Shown one piece after another: positions 54,181 through 60,274 of a stretch of DNA of 64,000 nucleotides. Both the position numbers and the translations under genes were made by a program. The notes beneath the pieces are model-generated. The model did no database searches. It was not told the origin of the DNA and saw nothing but the letters and a program-made list of their open reading frames with translations. Within the stretch, counting starts at the first letter, position 1. Each line of letters begins with the position of its first letter. The stretch comes from Acidobacteriota bacterium (GTDB taxonomy: Bacteria; Acidobacteriota; Thermoanaerobaculia; Gp7-AA8): NCBI GenBank assembly GCA_003223645.1, contig QHVT01000007.1, positions 283,768 to 347,767 of the forward strand, in the 5' to 3' direction.

Positions 54181-54455
54181 CGCGGCCCAACTCGAGCGTA
54201 CGGCCGGGAACATGGGTGACAAAACAGACCGGGAACATAGGTTACACCCGGTGACCGTTGGGGAGTGGCAGAGATGGGGCTTTCGTGCGCTGATCTGCCG
54301 AATACACGGAGCGACAGCCGCCCATTCAATTCGCACGAACACACGGTGTCAAGACGATGGGCTGATGTTCGATCACGCACGGGGACAACTTGCGAAGCGT
54401 CGTCCTTTCTCAGGCAGTACAGATGTTGAGCATCAGCCAGAGAATCGCATCTCCC
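54181..54455. mobile_element. attC R'' half-site joined to the 3' end of an IS481-family remnant (copy 1)
   Basis: GCCCAAC at 54185-54191 followed by TCGAGCG repeats the start of attC site 2 and then switches abruptly to insertion-sequence DNA (CCGGGAACATGGGTGAC and the related GACCGGGAACATAGGTTACA). The whole 275 bp recurs at 58281-58560 with about 90% identity. The L'-R' half of this attC is missing, so the site should be non-functional and would fix the preceding cassette in place. Confidence 0.7.
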
Positions 54456-54863
54456 GTTCATCGAAGCGGGCCAGCAGCACCGGTCCGTAGTACAGCGACC
54501 AAATGCCGTCATCGATCTCTTCAAGACCGACCCACTCGCCGGTGAGTGTTTTGCTCGTGAAGATCCGCTCGCGCTTCCAGCGCATCATGCCGTTGTGGGA
54601 GATCTTTCGCGTCTCGAGGTGGCCGGCGTACTCGATGGGCGGCAGTGACTCCGGATACGGCCGTGGCGATGGACGGTAGATCGTAGCCGGACGTTTCTGT
54701 CCGAGCGTCTCGTGCGGCCGCTCGTTGTTGAACATGTTCCGGAATTCATCGAAACGCTTCTGCTGACGGTCCATGGTCTGTTCCGGCGGTCGAGTTGTTT
54801 CGGCTTTGAGCGTGCAGTGCATTCGTTCGTGTGCACCGTTCTGTTCGGGGTGTCCGGGTGCTC
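54433..54863 (-). pseudogene. IS481-family transposase, C-terminal remnant
   Basis: On the minus strand the frame reads PGHPEQNGAHERMHCTLKAE, then FDEFRNMFNNERPHETLGQK. This is the end of the rve/DDE integrase core typical of IS481-family transposases, followed by the usual C-terminal extension (PYPESLPPIEYAGHLE to the stop at 54433). Upstream of about 54863 a TGA and unrelated sequence replace the N-terminal two thirds. It is inactive. The remaining 5' flank to 54993 shows no other element I can name. Confidence 0.8.
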
Positions 54864-54993
54864 AACGTCAGTCCTGTGTGCGTTACGGCAGGACCATAGA
54901 AGAAAGTGATCATGCCGCTTTCGCCACCAGCACGTATGAGTGCCGTTTATCAAGGGGGAAGCATCGAGGCGGCGAAAGGGTTAGAATCTACGT

Positions 54994-55212
54994 ATGGGTA
55001 AGGTCTTGGAGCGAGCAGTATCTGAACTGTCGAAGCTTCCGGAAGTCGAGCAAGAGACAGCCGGTGCGTGGATTCTTGCAGAACTCGAGTCGGAACGTCG
55101 CTGGGATGATCTGTTCGCGCGATCGGAGAATCTGCTATCGCAAATGGCCGATGAAGCTATCGGCGAGGATGAAGCAGGCCTTACTGAGCCACTCGATCCG
55201 GAAAGGCTTTGA
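54994..55212 (+). CDS. Antitoxin of a RelE/ParE-type module (integron cassette)
   Basis: This 72-residue acidic, helical protein (LSKLPEVEQETAGAWILAEL; WDDLFARSENLLSQMADEAI; ending EPLDPERL) resembles the short antitoxins that precede RelE/HigB-type toxins. The TGA stop overlaps the TTG start of the toxin (TTGA at 55209-55212), so the two are translated together. Toxin-antitoxin cassettes are known to stabilise large integron arrays by penalising cassette loss. Confidence 0.75.
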   Translation: MGKVLERAVSELSKLPEVEQETAGAWILAELESERRWDDLFARSENLLSQMADEAIGEDEAGLTEPLDPERL

Positions 55213-55493
55213 AGTCTCGCGCTAATTCGGCATTCCGTAAGCTTCTGGCTGACCTTCCGCGGAATGTGCGTGAGCAGGCGGTCGCGGCCTATCTATTGTT
55301 TCGCGCCAACCCCTGGCATCCGAGTCTTCACTATAAGCGCGTGCATCCGACCAGAGCAATCATGTCCGTCCGAGTCGGTGGCGACTATCGCGCCGTCGGT
55401 ATTCAACGTGAGCCGGGAGCTATTCTTTGGTTTTGGATTGGCCCGCACGAACAATATGAAACATTGCTTTCAAACCTCAAGAACCGAAAATAG
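55209..55493 (+). CDS. RelE/ParE-family toxin (integron cassette)
   Basis: This 94-residue protein has the RelE-fold C-terminal pattern (MSVRVGGDYRAVGIQREPGA, then LWFWIGPHEQYETLLSNL), as in HigB/RelE-like proteins described as ribosome-dependent mRNA interferases. The TTG start is fixed by the four-base overlap with the antitoxin gene. The stop lies 20 bp before the attC site 2 R'' box, so the pair is the coding content of one cassette. Confidence 0.78.
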   Translation: MKSRANSAFRKLLADLPRNVREQAVAAYLLFRANPWHPSLHYKRVHPTRAIMSVRVGGDYRAVGIQREPGAILWFWIGPHEQYETLLSNLKNRK

Positions 55494-55512
55494 GCGACCA
55501 GACATCCCCGCG

Positions 55513-55711
55513 GCCCAACTCGAGCCGGAAGCCGACACGGCCCGGCGCTGGCCCGGCAGCCGAGCTGCCTAGTCAACATACGAGTGTGAGTGGCGTCACG
55601 GTGGTTGCAGTTCGCCAGTCGTGGCTCCGCAACTCCTTGGCGGCAACCGCCGTGCCGCGTCGGCTTCGGCACGGGGCCTTGGCCGTGCAGCTTAGGCTCA
55701 CGCCGTTAGCC
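55513..55711 (+). other. attC-like recombination site 2 (199 bp)
   Basis: R'' is GCCCAAC (55513-55519) and R' is GTTAGCC (55705-55711). L'' (GAGCCGGAAGC) pairs with L' (GCTTAGGCTC) with one extra base in L''. The interior (CGTGCCGCGTCGGCTTCGGC) is nearly the same as in sites 1 and 3. R'' and R' do not match each other, as expected when R' belongs to the next cassette. That next cassette's own R'' (GGCTAAC in site 3) is the exact complement of GTTAGCC. Confidence 0.8.
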
Positions 55712-55767
55712 GGACCGCAGCGCGCACCGATTCAAGCGTCGGTGAACTTCAGTATTACTATGCTCGA

Positions 55768-56949
55768 ATGGGCCGTGGCCGCTACGTCTTCATTTCGTAC
55801 GTCCGGGAGGACGAGCCATTGGTTGCTCGCCTCGCGCGTGACCTTCGGTCACGGGGCATCGAGGTATGGCTCGACCGTGACGAACTCCAGCCGGGCCAAC
55901 GCTGGCGCGAAGCCATACGCAAGGCGATTCAAGAAGGCTGGCTATTCATCGCCTGCTTTTCTCCGGCCTACTACAAGCGGGACAAATCGTTCATGAACGA
56001 AGAACTTGCGCTCGCAATCGAGGAACTTCGCTTGCGGACGGCAGAGCGGATCTGGTTCATTCCGGTCAAACTGTCTCCGACGACAATCCCTCGGCGTCCT
56101 ATTGGCACGGGAGAAACGTTGCACGATCTCCAATGGGTGGACCTTACGGAAAACTGGTCGAGAGGAATAGAAGCAATCCTTGGTACTGCCTATGGCAGAC
56201 GACCTCGGCACGTTTCATCCCGACACATTCCCGTTGCAGCTGGCTCTGATGTCCGCACCGTGACTCTCGCTTTTGCGTTGCGCAATGCTCGGCTGAACGT
56301 CATGCTAGTAGACAGCCTGCCGCACGCTTCTGAATGGCTCGGCCACCTCAGGCAGATCTGCCAAGAGATTGCCGTGCGCTTCGGTGGATTCGTCGACCAC
56401 TTTGACAACGAGAAGGGTGTAATACACTTTGTTACCAGCGACGCGCCCGCACCGATACCGGAAGTTTCGGCGGCATTAGCTGCAGCCGTCGCGATTCACG
56501 GGGCAACCGACGCGCATCTGCAGAGGCTCATGAACTACTTGGGCCACGAAAAGTATTCAGACTACGAAAGTGTCTTTCGCAGTAAGTCGGCGGCCGCGAT
56601 TGACGTGGGCCAGGCGTATTGGACGGTCGGCCCGCAGAACGACGTAGTCGTAGCTGGTCATAGCATTATAGGTTTGGACGCCATTCTTTACTCAACGCCG
56701 AACGGAACCGTGAGTCTCACGCACTTCGCATATCGGCTGACACGGTCTAAAGAGCGAACCAGATTCAAAGAAGTGCCTTATGCGAAGGACGTCCTCCCTG
56801 GCATACACTTGACTTCGTGGCAGGCGCCCCATCGCCTTCCTCTGCGTGGCGCAATAGCTCAAGCGGTTCGAGATACCCTCACCGTCGTGTATGGTAGGCA
56901 AGAAGTCACGAAGTCGAAGCGTGGACGACCCAAACACCGGGCCGGCTAA
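55768..56949 (+). CDS. TIR-domain protein with divergent class III cyclase-like C-terminus (integron cassette)
   Basis: This 393-residue cytoplasmic protein has a TIR domain at residues 5-140: YVFISYVREDEPLVARLARD; GIEVWLDRDELQPGQRW; the FMNEELALAIEE helix with the putative NADase Glu near residue 78. The C-terminal part (about 170-345) aligns by eye with class III nucleotidyl cyclases: VMLVDSLPHASEWL (first metal Asp position, D182), EIAVRFGGFVDHFDNEKGVI where the usual GD pair is replaced, and IDVGQAYWTVGPQNDVVVAG followed by TPNGTVSLTHFAYRL. So it may sense rather than make a nucleotide. TIR proteins deplete NAD+ or make signal nucleotides in anti-phage defence. It is the sole gene of the cassette between attC sites 2 and 3. 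Confidence 0.75.
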   Translation: MGRGRYVFISYVREDEPLVARLARDLRSRGIEVWLDRDELQPGQRWREAIRKAIQEGWLFIACFSPAYYKRDKSFMNEELALAIEELRLRTAERIWFIPVKLSPTTIPRRPIGTGETLHDLQWVDLTENWSRGIEAILGTAYGRRPRHVSSRHIPVAAGSDVRTVTLAFALRNARLNVMLVDSLPHASEWLGHLRQICQEIAVRFGGFVDHFDNEKGVIHFVTSDAPAPIPEVSAALAAAVAIHGATDAHLQRLMNYLGHEKYSDYESVFRSKSAAAIDVGQAYWTVGPQNDVVVAGHSIIGLDAILYSTPNGTVSLTHFAYRLTRSKERTRFKEVPYAKDVLPGIHLTSWQAPHRLPLRGAIAQAVRDTLTVVYGRQEVTKSKRGRPKHRAG

Positions 56950-57140
56950 CGAGCCAGAAGCTGTCACGGCCCGGCGCTGGCCTGTCGGCCGAGCCGGCTA
57001 GTCAACATACAAGAATCATGGCGTCACGGCGGTTGCAGGTCGCGGTTTGCGTCTTCGCGCGTGCTCCGCGGCAACCGCCGTGCCGCGTCGGCTTCGGCAC
57101 GTGGGCCCTGGCCGTGCAGCTTAGGCTCAAGCCGTTGGGC
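56944..57140 (+). other. attC-like recombination site 3 (197 bp)
   Basis: R'' is GGCTAAC (56944-56950), overlapping the TIR gene's stop codon. R' is GTTGGGC (57134-57140). L'' (GAGCCAGAAGCTG) pairs with L' (CAGCTTAGGCTC) with one extra base. The interior nearly repeats sites 1 and 2. R'' is complementary to the first bases of the TIR cassette at site 2, which defines that cassette as about 55706-57134. Confidence 0.8.
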
Positions 57141-57368
57141 AGGCAAACTGCATCCCAGCCGTCGCGGATTCGTCGTGGACCATGGAATGTGGGCTTATCT
57201 TCCTGAATTACCCCTTGACGGCATGGTCGCGTGGACCCACATTGATTGTGGTCCTCACGTCGGCCCCATCGAGGCGAACATAGCAGCAACCGCTCTGTTA
57301 TTCACCTAGGCGGTGTGTCAAGCCATAGCGATTCGCAAAGCCATAGTGATGAACCGAGGCTAGCTAAA
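57141..57368. other. 5' part of the phosphatase cassette, no separate gene
   Basis: An in-frame extension of the phosphatase gene reaches 57246 but lacks a convincing start and would mask the signal peptide. A short frame at 57061-57309 overlaps attC site 3. I see no independent gene. The promoter of the phosphatase may lie here. Confidence 0.4.
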
Positions 57369-58172
57369 ATGTCTCAAAGATCGATTAACCGGTCGGTGTT
57401 TGTTAGCGTCACGTTTACGCTTCTTTTCGTCTCGAGCGTCGCAACCGCAGCGGATACATTCGTCATCGTTAGCGACGTTGACGATACTGTAAAAATAACC
57501 GGCGTGCGTCATGCAGCGCGAGCGTTAATCAGCGCTTTACACAGCGAACTAGTATTTGCGGGCATGCCTGAGCTCTATGCTCAAATGCTAGGTCCTGGCT
57601 CGGACGGCGAACGTCTGAGATTCATTTCCGGATCGTCGCGTCTTCTGGATCACAAAATCACTGAAGCGTTAAGCGATTCCAAGTTTCCGGCCTACAGCCT
57701 TAGTTTGCGTAGTATATGGCAGTCGCTGTCGTCGGTTAGGCGCTATAAAACCGAGCGCCTGAGCGCTCTGTACGCTACATCGCAAGCAAAGTTCATCCTG
57801 ATTGGCGACGATACCGAAGCCGATCCAGAGGTTTACGCAGATTTCGTCGTCGCGAAGCCGGGTCAGGTGCGTGCCATCTACATTCGCCGAGTCACGGGAC
57901 GCCAATTGCCCAAAGGGAGCATTCCTTTTGTTACGGCCTATGAAATTGCTGTCAATGAACGTCAGGAGGGACGCCTTAGCGAGGACCAGGTCGTTGCTGT
58001 AGGTAATGCTGTCCTCGCGTCGCTTGATCGTACTTTGCTGCCAGCGTTCCAAGTTTGTCCAGGCAAGTTCAATAGCGCGGTCGAACATCAAGATTCGCTT
58101 CAAGAACAAATTCAACAAAGACTCAGTAAGCTTTGTACGGATCGAGCAATAAATCACACGTCGTCACCTTAG
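57369..58172 (+). CDS. Exported App1-like HAD phosphatase (integron cassette)
   Basis: The ATG at 57369 gives 267 residues with a signal peptide (RSVFVSVTFTLLFVSSVATA). The catalytic HAD motif is VSDVDDTVKITGV (nucleophile D36, acid D38). Other motifs in the order of App1/LNS2 phosphatidate phosphatases are FAGMPELYAQML, LRFISGSSRLLDHKI and FILIGDDTEADPEVY with IYIRRVTG. Cytoplasmic App1 in yeast dephosphorylates phosphatidate and related lipids. Here export would place it in the periplasm, acting on lipid phosphates of the envelope or of invaders. It follows attC site 3 and precedes a broken attC half-site. Confidence 0.82.
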   Translation: MSQRSINRSVFVSVTFTLLFVSSVATAADTFVIVSDVDDTVKITGVRHAARALISALHSELVFAGMPELYAQMLGPGSDGERLRFISGSSRLLDHKITEALSDSKFPAYSLSLRSIWQSLSSVRRYKTERLSALYATSQAKFILIGDDTEADPEVYADFVVAKPGQVRAIYIRRVTGRQLPKGSIPFVTAYEIAVNERQEGRLSEDQVVAVGNAVLASLDRTLLPAFQVCPGKFNSAVEHQDSLQEQIQQRLSKLCTDRAINHTSSP

Positions 58173-58280
58173 GTCCGCGCTCGTGTCGACCAGTCGTTCG
58201 CGACCACCAGGCGCGGAAGTGATGCGTCGCGGTTTCAACTGCACGTTGCAAGCTTTGCAACAGATCGTGACCTGCTTCAG

Positions 58281-58560
58281 CGCGGCCGCCCAACTCGAGC
58301 GTTGCGGCCGGGAACATGGGTGACAAAACAGACCGGGAACATAGGTTACACCCGGTGACGGTTGGGGAGTGGCAGAGACGGCGTTTTCGTGCGCTGATCT
58401 CGCCGAATACGCGGAGCGACAGCCGCCCATTCAATTCGCACGAACTCGCGGTGTCGATACGATGGGCTGATGTTCGATCACGCACGGGGACAACTTGCGA
58501 CGCGTCGTCCTTAGTCAGATAGTACAGATGTTGAGCATCGGCCATAGAATCGCATCTCCC
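58281..58560. mobile_element. attC R'' half-site joined to IS481-family 3' remnant (copy 2)
   Basis: GCCCAAC at 58288-58294 plus TCGAGCG again lead straight into the same IS481 sequence as at 54185. The block includes the position of the transposase stop codon, which is altered here (TCG in place of TCA on the plus strand), and ends abruptly at 58560 where the dispersed repeat begins. No transposase coding remains beyond a few codons. Confidence 0.7.
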
Positions 58561-58633
58561 GGCCGTGAGGGGGATCACGGAGAGCGGTGTAGCGCAGGCT
58601 TTCCAGCCTGCGCCCCGGGCGGGCGTGCCGGTC
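58560..58633. repeat. Dispersed intergenic repeat, right border of cassette array
   Basis: Direct copy of 50978-51055: GGCCGTGAGGGGGATCACGG, the palindrome GCGCAGGCTTTCCAGCCTGC, then CCCCGGGCGGGCGTGCC. The two copies bracket the array exactly, with the right copy abutting the IS481 remnant. Confidence 0.8.
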
Positions 58634-58680
58634 GTGTCCTCGCCGCCCGGCAGCCTAACGTCCTATACTTCACCGACACC

Positions 58681-59424
58681 ATGGAGCGCACCATCGTGGC
58701 TGCGGCTGTCGTCGGATTGTTCGGGCTGCTCGGCGGCTCCTGCTTTGGGCCGTCCTATTTCAGTGTCGATGGTATGGGTACGGCCGCGCCTCTCAATGGC
58801 ATCTTCCTCTCAGGTCCTGCCGGGGTGGCGCTTGGCGTCGCTCTTGGTGTTGTGGCATCGCGGAGGAACTGGCGCCCATTGATGTTTGGAGGAATGCTCT
58901 TACTGGTCTCGGCAGGAGCTCTTCTGGGCGGGATGGCACTCAATTGGCCCGAATCCTATGTGGAGGGATACGAGCTCGAAGGTGAGATCTCGGCGTGCAG
59001 GTCTCCGTTACTGCTCCGCGATCAAGCCGTGTCGCAATGGCGTAAGACTCTCTCCTCGGAGCGGTGGATGAAGCCACGCCGCGGTTGGGAAGCGGATCTC
59101 GATCGGCTTATCGCCCACAGCGACGGCGTGGTCCTGACAGTGAAGGTACACAGGCGACGAGACTTCTACCAACACCGGGAACCATGGCGCTATGGACGGA
59201 TCGATCCCACGGGTTGGCGGCGCAAATCGAATACGGCGGAATTCTTCGCACGGTTCGCCGGACCCGACTGCGCCGCGTATCGTCTGGGAGAACGAAGATA
59301 CTTCATGGAAGAGTCGGAATTAAGGGGAGAGTATCTACCGGACACACTGCCGCCGTTTCTGGGCCTCCCTCTCATTACACCGGTCTCACCAGAGTGGCGA
59401 CCGCCGACGAAACCTGCCGCCTGA
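58681..59424 (+). CDS. Membrane protein of unknown function
   Basis: The ATG at 58681 gives 247 residues; the longer frame to 58495 runs through the dispersed repeat and was rejected. Three hydrophobic segments lie in the first 95 residues (TIVAAAVVGLFGLLGGSCFG; GVALGVALGVVAS; LMFGGMLLLVSAGALLGGM). A soluble domain of about 150 residues rich in Arg and Trp follows (QWRKTLSSERWMKPRRGWEA; FFARFAGPDCAAYRLGERR). I recognise no family. Base composition is again chromosome-like. Confidence 0.65.
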   Translation: MERTIVAAAVVGLFGLLGGSCFGPSYFSVDGMGTAAPLNGIFLSGPAGVALGVALGVVASRRNWRPLMFGGMLLLVSAGALLGGMALNWPESYVEGYELEGEISACRSPLLLRDQAVSQWRKTLSSERWMKPRRGWEADLDRLIAHSDGVVLTVKVHRRRDFYQHREPWRYGRIDPTGWRRKSNTAEFFARFAGPDCAAYRLGERRYFMEESELRGEYLPDTLPPFLGLPLITPVSPEWRPPTKPAA

Positions 59425-59447
59425 CTCAAAGTCCGAGCCGAACAAGT

Positions 59448-59521
59448 GGAGGACAGACAATCTTGTCTGTCCGTTCTGACCTGGATCTCGAGAGCTTGAC
59501 AGGCAGGATTGCCTGTCCTCC
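59448..59521. repeat. Inverted repeat GGAGGACAGRCA.../...TGCCTGTCCTCC
   Basis: Two local hairpins (GGACAGACAATCTTGTCTGTCC and GACAGGCAGGATTGCCTGTC, the first shown here only as its arms GGACAGACA/TGTCTGTCC) are joined so that the outer GGAGGACAG and CTGTCCTCC also pair. This GGACAGRCA...TGYCTGTCC form is a common dispersed element in environmental genomes. Confidence 0.65.
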
Positions 59522-59587
59522 AATATCCTTTGCCATGCCCCCGCCAATTTCCAGAACCTGCAGACCGCGCTGGTCGCATTCCTCCTA

Positions 59588-60028
59588 TTGAGCAGCGTCG
59601 CCTGTGATCAGGCGAGCAAGGGCTGGGCGCGGGGTTCGCCGGGTTCTTCTTCGGTACGAGCGGTGGGAGGGCGCGTTCAACTGATGCTCACCGATAATCG
59701 GGGCGTCTTCCTCAGCCTCGGCGCTCGCGTCAATCCTGCCTTGAGGGCCGGTTTTGTTTACCGGCGGCGTGACGCTCGCGTTGGTTTGGGAGTGGTGTGG
59801 CTCTTCGCGGAGAGCCACACGCTGGTGCGAGCGGCGTCGGTTTCGCTCATCATCGGTGGTGGCTTCGGCAATGTCCTTGATCGGGTCCTCAGATCGGAAG
59901 CGGTGACGGATTTCATCTTTGTGTGGTGCGGGCCGTTCCGAACAGGGGTCTTCAATCTGGCGGATGTGTTCATTACGACCGGGGTGATTTCCCTCGTGAT
60001 GGCGAGCCTGCGTGTGCGCGCTCATTGA
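59588..60028 (+). CDS. LspA-like (signal peptidase II) protein, partly degenerate
   Basis: This 146-residue frame from TTG at 59588 keeps the signal peptidase II order: CDQASKGWAR near the N-terminus, LMLTDNRGVFLSLGARVNP, GGGFGNVLDRVLR with one catalytic Asp, and GVFNLADVFITTGV with the second. LspA cleaves prolipoprotein signal peptides in the inner membrane. Several features suggest decay. There is no ATG in frame; sensible hydrophobic sequence continues upstream (NLQTALVAFLLLSSVA). The second membrane span is replaced by YRRRDARVGLGV, while a hydrophobic version (GGVTLALVW) exists in another frame, as if two compensating shifts occurred. Confidence 0.6.
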   Translation: MSSVACDQASKGWARGSPGSSSVRAVGGRVQLMLTDNRGVFLSLGARVNPALRAGFVYRRRDARVGLGVVWLFAESHTLVRAASVSLIIGGGFGNVLDRVLRSEAVTDFIFVWCGPFRTGVFNLADVFITTGVISLVMASLRVRAH

Positions 60029-60102
60029 ATATCGCGCTGCTCCGTGTCCCGCCTATCCGTTCCGACTGTGATCTTCATGGGCAGATTGGTCGCGAGAGCG
60101 TT

Positions 60103-60192
60103 AACGATGAAGGATGAAGGATGAACGATGAAGGATGAACGATGACTGCGACGTTCATCTTTCATCGTTCATCCTTCATCCTTCATCGTTAC
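60103..60192. repeat. Inverted repeat built from GATGAAG/CTTCATC words
   Basis: The left arm is TAACGATGAAGGATGAAGGA followed by more GATGAACGATGAAG words. The right arm is their complement, ending CATCCTTCATCGTTA. This is the clearest case of the word-built palindrome architecture, because the word differs completely from the other members. It lies upstream of the metallopeptidase gene. Confidence 0.75.
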
Positions 60193-60274
60193 CAGGTCGA
60201 AGCCGGAAACATTTTACGAGACTCCCTGTAACGTTTGCCTCCCTCCCGTCACTACCTTGACGGAGGGACGTGCC

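Noticed and set aside
58495..58680. N-terminal extension of the membrane protein at 58681
   Set aside because: It translates the dispersed repeat (CSAGFPACAPG-type peptide) and the IS remnant, so it is not real coding sequence.
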